Below, piece by piece: positions 1-9,999 of a stretch of 36,352 nt of DNA. A program made the translations under genes and the position numbers. The DNA lies in contig NSIF01000016.1 in the NCBI GenBank assembly GCA_002737665.1, positions 1-36,352 of the forward strand. Direction: 5' to 3'. How positions within the stretch are numbered: position 1 is the first letter of the stretch; the number at the start of each line of letters is the position of its first letter. This DNA is from Flavobacteriales bacterium. GTDB taxonomy: Bacteria > Bacteroidota > Bacteroidia > Palsa-965. The notes under the pieces were generated by a model, which saw only the letters and a list, made by a program, of their open reading frames with translations, did not search any database and was not told the origin of the DNA.

Positions 1-633
1 ATTATCAACCAACAAAACTCCAAACTACTTTCAATTGGCTTCATCATTGCACTTTTTTTCTCCACACAAGGATTTACTGCAATGATGGATGCATTCAACA
101 AAAGCATTCACGTAAAAGAAAGACGAGCAGCTTGGAAACAACAATCAATTGCTATTATTATGGTTTTTATACTAACCATTTCGCTACTTATTGCTATCAC
201 AATTAGCATCGTTACGCAAGTTACAATTGACAGATTATTTAAATCTGATATAATAAATAATATATTGCTTACAACAGGACAATGGCTAATTCTAGCCATG
301 TTATTTATGTTTATTATCGGAATTTTTTATCGTTACGGCCCAGCACAAAAAATGCATACCAATTTTATTAGTCCTGGAGTGTTGCTCTCAACTACTTTAA
401 TTATTATCACATCTATACTATTTGCTTGGTACATCAACAATTTCGGTAGATACAATAAACTTTATGGGTCAATTGGTTCAATCATTGTTATTTTAATTTG
501 GATTTATTATAACTCAATAATGTTATTAATTGGATTTGAATTAGATGCAAGCATTGAAGGCGCAAAAGAAAAAAGCTTATCTCTTTTGGAGCAAGAAGAA
601 ATTGAAATGAAAAAAGAAGAAGCGCAGCTTTAG
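1..633 (+). CDS. YihY/BrkB-family inner membrane protein, C-terminal part (5' end outside window)
   Basis: Frame is open from base 1 (IINQQNSKLLSIGFIIALFFSTQGFTAMMDAFN...), multiple TM helices, YihY-like ending GSIIVILIWIYYNSIMLLIGFELDA. Confidence 0.85.
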   Translation: MINQQNSKLLSIGFIIALFFSTQGFTAMMDAFNKSIHVKERRAAWKQQSIAIIMVFILTISLLIAITISIVTQVTIDRLFKSDIINNILLTTGQWLILAMLFMFIIGIFYRYGPAQKMHTNFISPGVLLSTTLIIITSILFAWYINNFGRYNKLYGSIGSIIVILIWIYYNSIMLLIGFELDASIEGAKEKSLSLLEQEEIEMKKEEAQL

Positions 634-650
634 CTATTCAAAGACGCTGT

Positions 651-1373
651 TTAAAGTACTTTGAATGCTGAGAAATAATAATTGTTCTGAGCAGCCACTA
701 ATTCCACATTAATATAATAAGCAGCTAAAAATTCGGTGAATGCTAAAAATTCATGCGTCGGTACGGTGAATTCATCAAATAAAATCAAATCTCCTTTGCG
801 CAAATGCGGGGCAATTGAAGTTAACACATACAATGTGGACGTATACAAATCGGCATCCATGTGAAACACTTTTCTAGAATCAGTATTGATTTTTGTCAAA
901 TGTTTTGGCAATGTATCCTGAAAAAGTCCTTTGTGAAAAGTTGCACGATCATCATTTACCTCAGGGAAATTACCTCCGGTTGACATTGCCCCCGCCTTAA
1001 AAACATTCCAGTCTTCGGGTAAACCCGTGAATGTATCAAAACCATCAAAAGTTGAATTGGGATCTTTGTTTTTTTCAACCCACCATTTAAACGATTTACC
1101 AGCAGCCACACCAAATTCTAAATAGGTAATAGGACCGTCTAATTTTTCATCTGTAAATAGAAAATCATATAGCTTATAACGTTTGTTATAATCCCATTTG
1201 GAGGAATAAAAATCATTTAATTTTGGCGAAGGCGTCTTTGCTCTCCACTTTGACATTTTGGATAAATAGACTAGATTCATGAGCAAGCCACTGAATGGTT
1301 CTACAAGTACATGCAGACGCATGCGCATAAAAAACGTTTTTGACTTACGAATAAAAAAGAGTTTGGTTTGCAT
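651..1373 (-). CDS. TylF/MycF-like class I SAM-dependent methyltransferase
   Basis: YLEFGVAAGKSFKWW, GFDTFTGLPEDW, HMDADLYTST, DLILFDEF motifs. Confidence 0.8.
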   Translation of the reverse strand: MQTKLFFIRKSKTFFMRMRLHVLVEPFSGLLMNLVYLSKMSKWRAKTPSPKLNDFYSSKWDYNKRYKLYDFLFTDEKLDGPITYLEFGVAAGKSFKWWVEKNKDPNSTFDGFDTFTGLPEDWNVFKAGAMSTGGNFPEVNDDRATFHKGLFQDTLPKHLTKINTDSRKVFHMDADLYTSTLYVLTSIAPHLRKGDLILFDEFTVPTHEFLAFTEFLAAYYINVELVAAQNNYYFSAFKVL

Positions 1374-1461
1374 AGGAGCACAAATGTAATAAAATTGAGA
1401 AATCTTATTAAAATGAAAAAGATCGCTTGCAACTGAACATCTAAAACATAGCTCTTGTCCC

Positions 1462-1469
1462 TATATTTG
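1462..1469 (+). promoter_or_regulatory. Putative Bacteroidetes -7 element TATATTTG (TAnnTTTG)
   Basis: Motif about 22 nt upstream of the M1 peptidase ATG at 1492. Confidence 0.4.
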
Positions 1470-1491
1470 TATTCCAACAAATCTCAATAAA

Positions 1492-4400
1492 ATGATGGTC
1501 AGAAATACTATATGCTCCATATTCCTACTAATGGTAATTAATGCCGTCGGTCAAAATCCAACTATTGCATATCGCTCAACTGAAAATCCGCATTATTGGA
1601 AAAATAAATCACCCATTCTAGGTTATTGGCAGCAAGATACCTATTACAAAATACAAGCAAGTTTAGATGATCAAACAGACATCATTACAGGAGAAGAAGA
1701 GTTAACCTATTTCAATAATTCTCCTGACACACTCACTTATGTCTATTTCCATTTGTATGAAAATGCATTTCAACCGGAATCTTATACAGAAGATTTGTAC
1801 AAAGGAAACGGCATTAAAGTAAAATATGGAAAATACGAATCGCAGAAAAAAGGAACTGAAGTAATTTCAATTTCGATAAATGGTGAAACATTAAAAACAG
1901 AACTTGATAATACAATTCTGAAAGTTTGGTTAAAAAGCCCCTTGTTACCAAACGTATCGGTGAAAATAAAAATTTCCTTTAAAACTTACTTTGACAAAGG
2001 AGAAACTATTAGACGTAGGATGAAATTTTATAAAAATTTTGGATCTAAACATTATGATGGCGTGCATTGGTATCCACGCATTGCAGTTTACGATCAAAAA
2101 TTAGGATGGGATACAGACCAACATTTGACAAGAGAATTTTATGGCGATTACGGAGTGTATGATGTGGAAATTACATTGCCAAGTCATTATATTCTCGATG
2201 CAACTGGTATTATGACAAATGAACAGGAAATGTTACCTGCCGACTTACGTCAAAAATTAGACATAGCAAATTTTAAAAATAAGCCATGGGGTTCCGAGCC
2301 AAGTATTATTTTAAAAGCAGATGGCAGTGTAAAAACATGGAAATTTCATTCAGAAAACACACATGACTTTGCATTTACCACATCGCCAAATTACAGAATA
2401 GGCGAAACAAACTGGAATGGGATAAGAGTTATAGCACTTTGCGAAGAACAGCATTGCAGTGGTTGGCAAAACGCATCTGCTTTTTCTGCAAAAGTGATTG
2501 AATTTTATTCCAAAAATATTGGAATGTATGCTTATCCTAAAATGATTGTTGCTGATGCGCAAGATGGGATGGAATATCCAATGCTTACGCTAGACGGTGG
2601 CCGTGATCCAGACTATCGATCGCTGCTTGCACATGAAATAGGCCATAATTGGTTTTTCGGTATGGTAGGAAGTAATGAAACTTACAGAGCTTTGCTTGAT
2701 GAGGGATTTACACAATTTATTGACTCTTGGTGCCTACGAAGTATAGATGGTGAAAATTTAGTACACTATCAATACAAATCAAATTATGTAACTAAATTTA
2801 ATCAGGAAGACAAAGTAATAAATTCTGAAGTATATAATAGTTATATAAGATCAGCAGCTAATGGAGATGAAACAATTATTGACCAACATTCAGATCATTT
2901 TAACGGAGCAATTCGACACGGTGGTGGTTACTCAAACGTTTACTCCAAAACGGCAACAATGCTTTACAACCTACAATATGTATTAGGTGATTCACTTTTT
3001 AATGCTGCATTTTCACATTATTTTAATCAATGGAAATTTTGTCATCCCTACGTAGAAGATTTTCGCAATTCTATCATTCAATTTACAAATGTCGACCTCA
3101 ATTGGTTTTTTGATCAGTGGTTGACGCAAGGCCAAACTATTGATTATAGCGTAAAAGCTGTAAAAAAGGCTGACTCCGTAAACACCTATTTAGTAAAGTT
3201 TGAACGACATGGCCGAATGCAAATGCCAATAGACTTCACAATTATTTCTAAAGATGGAAAAAAATACAACTATTATATTCCAAATACTTGGTACGAAAAG
3301 AAAACCAATGCAACTATTTTACCTAGATGGATTGGATGGGATAAAATTCGTCCCTCCTATACCGCTAAAGTTGTTATCGAACATGGAATTGCAAATGTGC
3401 TAATTGACACTACACATCGGCTTGCAGATGTGAACATGCTGAATAACGCATTGAAGATGCCAAAGGAAATGATTTTCGATTCTAAGATTTACAATACACC
3501 GGCATGGGAAAATTACACATTAAAATTACGTCCCGATTTATGGTACAATGGCTACGATGGAATTAAGGCAGGTCTTTTTCTTTCAGGAGATTATTTAGGA
3601 ACCATTAAAGCATTTAATCTTACAGTCAATTTAAATACTGGTATTGGAAAAAGTCAATTAGAAAGTAAAGATTACTTGAACAAATATGATCCATTTTCTG
3701 TCGTATTTAATTTTAGAACTCCAACAGATAAATTTATAAAAAATTCAGCCGTTTATTTAAATGCACGACACCTTGATGGATTGGATGCTGCCACAACTGG
3801 CTTTGAGCTTTGGGATGCAAAGCGAAAAAACAGTTTTACTATTCAATACAAAATGATGTATCGCAAGGATTCGACTGATCTAACATATCTCGTTAATCCA
3901 AATGATTGGGGAGTTGGGAAATTCAACAATACGATGCTACTTAGCTACGAACATCCCTACAACTATTACCGCGGAAATGGTAACATTAAAATGAACTTAT
4001 CGACATCAGTTATTGGAAGTGATTATGATTATCATTTCCTTTCGATTAACGTAGTCAATAAAAATGATTTAGGAAAAATAAATATCAATACGCGTACGTT
4101 TGCTCAAATCGGAACAGGGACCAACTGGGCTAGTGAGTCGATGTTATACGGTGCGGGTGCGAATCCAGAATCACTGATGGATAATAAATACACTCGATCA
4201 GTTGCAATTTTCCCAGACAATTGGGGGGGGTATGGAGCAGACATAAATCATTTTCAAGCTGGTGGTGGTTTAAATATGCGTGGCTACGCTGGTTATCTTA
4301 TGTCGCAACTTGACAAAACTGGCGGAGTACGAAATACCTACAAGGGCACAACTGGTTATGCTGAAAACATAGAGCTAGAATTTCAAGAACTTTTTAGTTT

Positions 4401-4692
4401 TATTGGAAGAATTGCACCAAAATTAAATTCGATAATTGGACTAAAAACATATTTATTTGGAGATATTGGTGCCATCAACTTCAACTTACCAAATGAATCG
4501 TTTGCTATGAGTGATTTCCGAGCAGATGCTGGAATAGGTTGCGCATTAACAATAAAACGCTTTCCCCCACTCCAATTAGTTAAACCGCTAATCATTCGAT
4601 TTGATATGCCCTTGTTTTTAAACAGCACTCCATATAATTCTCCAGAATATATTCAGATGCGATGGGTTGTAGGTATCAATAGAGCGTTTTAG
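1492..4692 (+). CDS. M1-family metallopeptidase with C-terminal outer-membrane beta-barrel-like domain
   Basis: LLAHEIGHNWFFGMVGSNE (HExxH), gluzincin layout; C-terminal about 400 aa rich in alternating aromatic/polar strands, GGGLNMRGYAGY motif and terminal Phe. Confidence 0.85.
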   Translation: MMVRNTICSIFLLMVINAVGQNPTIAYRSTENPHYWKNKSPILGYWQQDTYYKIQASLDDQTDIITGEEELTYFNNSPDTLTYVYFHLYENAFQPESYTEDLYKGNGIKVKYGKYESQKKGTEVISISINGETLKTELDNTILKVWLKSPLLPNVSVKIKISFKTYFDKGETIRRRMKFYKNFGSKHYDGVHWYPRIAVYDQKLGWDTDQHLTREFYGDYGVYDVEITLPSHYILDATGIMTNEQEMLPADLRQKLDIANFKNKPWGSEPSIILKADGSVKTWKFHSENTHDFAFTTSPNYRIGETNWNGIRVIALCEEQHCSGWQNASAFSAKVIEFYSKNIGMYAYPKMIVADAQDGMEYPMLTLDGGRDPDYRSLLAHEIGHNWFFGMVGSNETYRALLDEGFTQFIDSWCLRSIDGENLVHYQYKSNYVTKFNQEDKVINSEVYNSYIRSAANGDETIIDQHSDHFNGAIRHGGGYSNVYSKTATMLYNLQYVLGDSLFNAAFSHYFNQWKFCHPYVEDFRNSIIQFTNVDLNWFFDQWLTQGQTIDYSVKAVKKADSVNTYLVKFERHGRMQMPIDFTIISKDGKKYNYYIPNTWYEKKTNATILPRWIGWDKIRPSYTAKVVIEHGIANVLIDTTHRLADVNMLNNALKMPKEMIFDSKIYNTPAWENYTLKLRPDLWYNGYDGIKAGLFLSGDYLGTIKAFNLTVNLNTGIGKSQLESKDYLNKYDPFSVVFNFRTPTDKFIKNSAVYLNARHLDGLDAATTGFELWDAKRKNSFTIQYKMMYRKDSTDLTYLVNPNDWGVGKFNNTMLLSYEHPYNYYRGNGNIKMNLSTSVIGSDYDYHFLSINVVNKNDLGKININTRTFAQIGTGTNWASESMLYGAGANPESLMDNKYTRSVAIFPDNWGGYGADINHFQAGGGLNMRGYAGYLMSQLDKTGGVRNTYKGTTGYAENIELEFQELFSFIGRIAPKLNSIIGLKTYLFGDIGAINFNLPNESFAMSDFRADAGIGCALTIKRFPPLQLVKPLIIRFDMPLFLNSTPYNSPEYIQMRWVVGINRAF

Positions 4693-4764
4693 ACTTCGAT
4701 ACGGTTTCGAATAAAATGGTTCGGTGGTTTATGAAAAGCATAATTTCGAAACCGTATCGAAGTC
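4692..4764. terminator. 20-bp perfect inverted repeat between convergent genes; bidirectional terminator or REP-like palindrome
   Basis: gacttcgatacggtttcgaa (4692-4711) / ttcgaaaccgtatcgaagtc (4745-4764), 33-nt loop. Confidence 0.6.
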
Positions 4765-4785
4765 CTATCACCAAACAACAGCGTG

Positions 4786-5688
4786 TTATATTTTTTCTGC
4801 AATACCAATAATGGTATCTGTCTGATGACTTCTAGATAAAAAATCATTGTACGATTTTTCTAATTGAGCATCATTAAAATGTGTCAATATTTTTTGACCA
4901 CCCGGCTTTCCATCCCGCAACCATCCAAGATGATTGGCCAATGGATGCCGTTGAAATCCTAGAATTTGAATATTTTTAAATCCGGCAGCTTGCAAATAAG
5001 TTTCCAAACTTTTATGAGTGTGTAAAATCAAATGTTCACTCCATAATGTAAATTTTTTAAATGATTCAAGATTATAGCTTGTCAAAAGCGCATCTCCTGC
5101 ATGCGGAACTTCAATAAATACTTTTCCACCAGTATCAAGTGAGGCATTCAACATTTTTAATGAATCCAAAGGATTGGTGATGTGTTCAAATACATGAAAT
5201 AGAGAAATGAAATCAAATTTTGTTTTTTGCTCAGCTAATTCTTTTATTGATGCAAGAGTATTGTATCCAATGTGTGTTAGATTACTTCGAATGTCATTTT
5301 GAGGTTCAACGGCAACAATTTCTTTTGCAAATGGTTTTACTAAATCTAAAATACCTCCAAGGCCAGAACCTACATCGGCAAATTTTTTGCCTAACACATA
5401 TTCCTTTATTTGGCTCGCTCTGCGAACATCATCGATCGCTGTTTCTTTTAATCCTGCTGCACGATCTTCAGAACTCCAATAGGAAGTGCCAGACTTTGCT
5501 TCATAATAAGTAGCACCAACATGGTCTGATCGATCAAGGAAAATTACACCCGATTTTTCACAACGTAAAACACCAACATCATTTCGATCGCGTACCTGAG
5601 GATAAAAAGGATTGATTGAACTCGCATCAATGATTCCGAGTTGAAGTAATTCGTTGTAAATTATATTTGACTTTAAATCAGTTTTCAT
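4786..5688 (-). CDS. Class I SAM-dependent methyltransferase (Methyltransf_23-like)
   Basis: GKKFADVGSGLGGILDLV, FDFISLFHVFEHITNPLDSLKML. ORF reaches 5733 but MKTDLKSN at 5688 is the more natural start. Confidence 0.8.
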   Translation of the reverse strand: MKTDLKSNIIYNELLQLGIIDASSINPFYPQVRDRNDVGVLRCEKSGVIFLDRSDHVGATYYEAKSGTSYWSSEDRAAGLKETAIDDVRRASQIKEYVLGKKFADVGSGLGGILDLVKPFAKEIVAVEPQNDIRSNLTHIGYNTLASIKELAEQKTKFDFISLFHVFEHITNPLDSLKMLNASLDTGGKVFIEVPHAGDALLTSYNLESFKKFTLWSEHLILHTHKSLETYLQAAGFKNIQILGFQRHPLANHLGWLRDGKPGGQKILTHFNDAQLEKSYNDFLSRSHQTDTIIGIAEKI

Positions 5689-5809
5689 TAATTGCAAATT
5701 ACTCATTACTACTAATAACGCTAAAACAACCAATACAATTTGGTTGCTGTAAAGATACTCACATCAATTTAATAGGGCAATCGATACCCAACAAGAACAT
5801 GTTTTAAAA

Positions 5810-7285
5810 TTATTTATTCCTTGTAAATATCTTTTTTACTAAATGATGATATTCAGGGACAATTTTAAAGTACAGTGAAAGCGAGATAAATAAAAGTGTA
5901 ATTAATGAACCTCTGCAAGCAATTGCAAGCCATGGGTTTTCGGGGACAGCCATAAAAATTCCCACAAACAATGCCGTTCCAATAATCACAATTGTCTTTA
6001 CGGTATGCATAGCATACGGTTGCATTCCAAATTTTTTCCATATGTATATAAATTTCATAAAATTATAAAGCGTACTGGCAATACCAGTTGCAATTGCAGC
6101 GCCTTCAATTTCGTAAATAGGAATTAAAAACATATTTAGAAATACCGAAACTACTAATAGAATGGAAAGAAAAAATACACCCCAAATGTATTTTGAGGAA
6201 TTGATAATAATTGGAGAATTAACGCCTGTCGCCATATTTACAATTGAACCAATACTCAAAATAATAGTTACACCTGCAGCAGCTGCAAATTCAGGTTTCA
6301 TTAGACTTAAGAAATCATGAATATTCGTAATGATGCAAACAGCAAGAAAGCCACCAAAAAGAAAAAGTACTCGAACAGAACGATAATAAATTTCTTTGAT
6401 TTCTTCTAAATTATTAACAGCAAAGGCCTGCGCTATTTTTGCAGAAGCAATTCGCTCAATAGAATATAAAGGCGTTTCAATAAATTGAGCCATAAACATA
6501 CCAATCATAAAAATACCACTGAAATTTTCTCCCAAATAACTTCCAATCATCATGTTATCCAGCGACTTCAAACTCAAAGAAGTTAAGGCAGTTAATGTCA
6601 ATAAAAATGTGTACCGAAAAATCCCTGAAATACCAATAGATTTAACAAAACTCCAATCTACTTTTAATCCTGGGCGATCCACGATACATATATAAGCGAT
6701 GAGCAGAAGTAATTGAGTGCCATATGCAATTGCAATACTTAATACAAAAAAGTTTAAGGGAATCCAACCCACACCATAGGCAATAGTTCCTATCACTAAA
6801 ACTATTCTCACCAAAATATCATTCAAAAATGATGGAAATGTTGTTTTTTGCAAACTATTACAATAAGCATTTAACGAGATTGCAAAAGTCATGATTGCTG
6901 CCAAAGGAAATGCAAAATCGAAATATTCAGTAAAGAGCGGGGAATGTTTTGAATAAGATTGAATGAGCCAGTCACGCATAAAATATAACAATACCCCCCC
7001 AATAAGAATTCCCAACATTGGAAATAATAAAACAAAACCTAAAAAACCATGATGTCTTTTTTGCTCATTTTTAAATAATGGAAAATACTTGACGCACATG
7101 TTAGATGCGCCAAGAAGTAAAAAGGTCGTCAACAAAGCACTAAACGATATTAATAAACCAGCCAATCCAATTTCACTCGTAGTTAACCAATGGGGCTGAA
7201 TAAGAATACGGCTTAGAAAGCCGAGGGCCACACCAACATATATAATGATGGTATTAATTAAGCCTTGCTTTTGAATGGTTCCCAA
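5810..7285 (-). CDS. Wzx-like oligosaccharide flippase / polysaccharide biosynthesis protein
   Basis: About 12-14 TM helices; start region LGTIQKQGLINTIIIYVGVALGFLSR is typical of flippases. The listed ORF to 7336 uses a TTG; a TTG at 7285 fits the family better. Confidence 0.8.
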   Translation of the reverse strand: MGTIQKQGLINTIIIYVGVALGFLSRILIQPHWLTTSEIGLAGLLISFSALLTTFLLLGASNMCVKYFPLFKNEQKRHHGFLGFVLLFPMLGILIGGVLLYFMRDWLIQSYSKHSPLFTEYFDFAFPLAAIMTFAISLNAYCNSLQKTTFPSFLNDILVRIVLVIGTIAYGVGWIPLNFFVLSIAIAYGTQLLLLIAYICIVDRPGLKVDWSFVKSIGISGIFRYTFLLTLTALTSLSLKSLDNMMIGSYLGENFSGIFMIGMFMAQFIETPLYSIERIASAKIAQAFAVNNLEEIKEIYYRSVRVLFLFGGFLAVCIITNIHDFLSLMKPEFAAAAGVTIILSIGSIVNMATGVNSPIIINSSKYIWGVFFLSILLVVSVFLNMFLIPIYEIEGAAIATGIASTLYNFMKFIYIWKKFGMQPYAMHTVKTIVIIGTALFVGIFMAVPENPWLAIACRGSLITLLFISLSLYFKIVPEYHHLVKKIFTRNK

Positions 7286-7326
7286 TTTGATAGGTTTAGG
7301 TACTTTTACAACGGGTATAAAAATAG

Positions 7327-8493
7327 ATGAAATCAAGACACGTACGAATCTTCCTTAGCACATCGCAAATCTGCACTATTTATGCTACGCTGCTCGCTAA
7401 AGCAACGCGGCAGGAAGGAGATGCAGCTATTTTATTCATAGATGGCAGTAAACGGAAGCAAGGCCTAATAGATTTGATTACCAAAACCTCTAAAATATAT
7501 CCTTGGACACTTTTACATGATTTTTCAATTCCCATGGGTGAAGACCATGATTATAACCCAACAATTGGTAAAAATATTACCAGAAAATTTAAAAATTGGC
7601 CTTTTATCAAATCAATTTATGATTTCATGCTTAAAAAACACATGGATCGTATTGACATTCACTACCGAAAAGAGCTGCTCTTACAATTAAACCCGTATTT
7701 GACAAAAGACACTCAGATAAGTTTATACATGCTCACCCAAACTTATTTAAACCGTCCATTGATGCAATTATTCCCTTCCGCCTCCATCAATTACATCGAG
7801 CATGGAATGGGTGATTACTATTATATACTGGACCCAAAAACACCAAAAGGAAACTTTTATTGTCTTTTTTCAGAAGGATATAAAAAATTTCTAACGAAAA
7901 ATGGACAGTCCGCAAATTGGGTGAAAAATTTACCAGACGTAAACTCTTTTTCTGAAATTGCGAAGCAACTTAATAATGATCAAGAAAATAAATCGAATGT
8001 CGATAAGTTAAAAATTCCTGAACTGCCTATCGTATTTATTTTATTGGAAGCCGTCGATATGTATAATATAAAGAGTGCATTTTGGTCGGAATATCTAAAT
8101 CATATTTTTTTACAATTAGAAAAACCAAAGCAATACCATTATTTACTCAAGCCACACCCCATGCAGTCGGCAGACTCAATGGTTGCAACTATCAAGCATT
8201 TGGATTCCCTTGGCTATTCCTATTCAATTTTAGATGAATCTCAATTAATTAATACGAGTGCAGAGGTGTTATTTTCTATTTGGGAAAAACAAACAAGACA
8301 CGTCTTCTGTTTATTTTCATCGGGTTGTTATTACCTGTCACAACTGTACACAGGAACTAACATACAATATTGGTATTCTACCGAATTTCTGAGTCATTAC
8401 ATATCGAATGCGCCACCACAATTTAAAAAAATGTTTGTTGAAATACGGCCCATCATAGAAGAAGTCTTAACAGAAAAATGCAAGTCTTACTAA
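7327..8493 (+). CDS. Polysialyltransferase-like (alpha-2,8) glycosyltransferase
   Basis: N-term MKSRHVRIFLSTSQICTIYATLLA; IEHGMGDY, LLKPHPMQ and FSSGCYYLSQLY motifs resemble the bacterial sialyl/polysialyltransferase E/D-x-G, HP and S-S/T-x arrangement. Confidence 0.55.
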   Translation: MKSRHVRIFLSTSQICTIYATLLAKATRQEGDAAILFIDGSKRKQGLIDLITKTSKIYPWTLLHDFSIPMGEDHDYNPTIGKNITRKFKNWPFIKSIYDFMLKKHMDRIDIHYRKELLLQLNPYLTKDTQISLYMLTQTYLNRPLMQLFPSASINYIEHGMGDYYYILDPKTPKGNFYCLFSEGYKKFLTKNGQSANWVKNLPDVNSFSEIAKQLNNDQENKSNVDKLKIPELPIVFILLEAVDMYNIKSAFWSEYLNHIFLQLEKPKQYHYLLKPHPMQSADSMVATIKHLDSLGYSYSILDESQLINTSAEVLFSIWEKQTRHVFCLFSSGCYYLSQLYTGTNIQYWYSTEFLSHYISNAPPQFKKMFVEIRPIIEEVLTEKCKSY

Positions 8494-9272
8494 AGACTCC
8501 AACCATCATCGACCAGAATATTCTGACCGTTCACAAAAGTTGAAGCATCACTCAATAAGAAGAGTAATGTACCGCAAATATCCTGTTCTTTCAGCAAACC
8601 TTTCGTATTGCCAAAAGAATTGTATTGTTGAATAAAAGAATCAGGTTGATTATTCTCTATTCCTCCTGGAGAAATTGAATTGCAACGGATATTTTTCCCT
8701 TTAAAATAGCGCGACATGTATTTTGTTAAATGAATGACGCCGGCTTTCAAAACAGCATACTCTACAGGCATTGTCATTGGTGTACCATCATAAATTTCAA
8801 AACGAGGTGGCACAACACCATAAACTGAAGCCAAGTTCACAATATTACCAGCATTTTGATTCATAAAATAATTAGCAAAATGTTTGGAGCAACTAAAATA
8901 CCCACCCACATGCATCCCCACATTTTCTACAAAATCGTGATAGGCTACATCTTCAAAAACTTTACCATAGTTTTTATTACGTGGATAAGCATTATTTACC
9001 AAAGCATCGATTTTTCCAAATTTAGCATGTGTAGTTTCAATCAATACCTCAACAGAGGAATCAGAAGTAACATCTAAAGAGCAAAATATTGCGCGCCCTT
9101 CAAATCTACTCGCTAGATCAAGAACTAATTCCTTCCCTGAAGCATCACTTTTATCTGCTACAACTACACTACCGCCAGCAACACAAATAGCTTCGCAAAA
9201 TACTCGGCCGAGCAAACCTGCTCCACCAGTTACAACAATAACTTTTCCTTTCAGTTCCATATTATTTTTCAA
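8490..9272 (-). CDS. Classical short-chain dehydrogenase/reductase
   Basis: VVTGGAGLLGRVFCEA Rossmann motif, NNAYP, catalytic YAVLK (YxxxK), NSISPGGI. Confidence 0.88.
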   Translation of the reverse strand: MKNNMELKGKVIVVTGGAGLLGRVFCEAICVAGGSVVVADKSDASGKELVLDLASRFEGRAIFCSLDVTSDSSVEVLIETTHAKFGKIDALVNNAYPRNKNYGKVFEDVAYHDFVENVGMHVGGYFSCSKHFANYFMNQNAGNIVNLASVYGVVPPRFEIYDGTPMTMPVEYAVLKAGVIHLTKYMSRYFKGKNIRCNSISPGGIENNQPDSFIQQYNSFGNTKGLLKEQDICGTLLFLLSDASTFVNGQNILVDDGWSL

Positions 9273-9999
9273 TTTCTAAAATTGACCAATTCATTAAATA
9301 GCCTGCAGAAATTTGCAATCGACCCTTTTCAGAATTCACCGTAAAAGTACCAATCCCAGTTCCCTCAAATGTAAAATCAATTTCAGGAATAAATTCATGT
9401 AATTTAAATTTATTTACCTTATTAGTTAGCCATTTCGAAACTGTTTTGGAAGAATAAGTATTGTAAGAAAATCCCAAACCGACTGATTCATTCGACTGAC
9501 TATGGTCAAGAAGTTTTGCAAAAATATCTACGTTGTGATGCAAATTAAAAAGCGAACTGGCATAAATTTTCCCCCCTGGCTTTGTAATACGAATTAATTC
9601 TTGCAATGCCTTCTCAGGTTCATCTAACCAAGATAAAGTTTGCCAACAACAAACTAAGTCATACTTATTATCAGGAATGTGTTTGAGGTTATAAATATTC
9701 GCTTGAATATAAGTACATGAAGGACCATTTAATTCCTGGGCCAACTTCAATCCATCTTCATTAAAATCGGAAAGCATGAAACGAGCATTCGGATAAATAG
9801 AACGCAGGTGAAAAGAAAGTGTTCCTCCACCACAAGCAATGTCAGCTATGTCTTTAAATATTTTCCCGGAATCTAACAAAAGTGTTTCGAGAAATTTTTG
9901 TTGCTCCGTTTTAACAATAGATTTGGCATAATATTTCTTTGTCTCCTCACTGTTCGCTTGGAGTGCCTTTACATAATCATTTCCTTGCTCGTCGCCCAT
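9262..9999 (-). CDS. Class I SAM-dependent methyltransferase (Methyltransf_11/25-like)
   Basis: DIADIACGGGTLSFHLR, CCWQTLSWLDEPEKALQELIRITKPGGKIYAS. Confidence 0.82.
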   Translation of the reverse strand: MGDEQGNDYVKALQANSEETKKYYAKSIVKTEQQKFLETLLLDSGKIFKDIADIACGGGTLSFHLRSIYPNARFMLSDFNEDGLKLAQELNGPSCTYIQANIYNLKHIPDNKYDLVCCWQTLSWLDEPEKALQELIRITKPGGKIYASSLFNLHHNVDIFAKLLDHSQSNESVGLGFSYNTYSSKTVSKWLTNKVNKFKLHEFIPEIDFTFEGTGIGTFTVNSEKGRLQISAGYLMNWSILEIEK

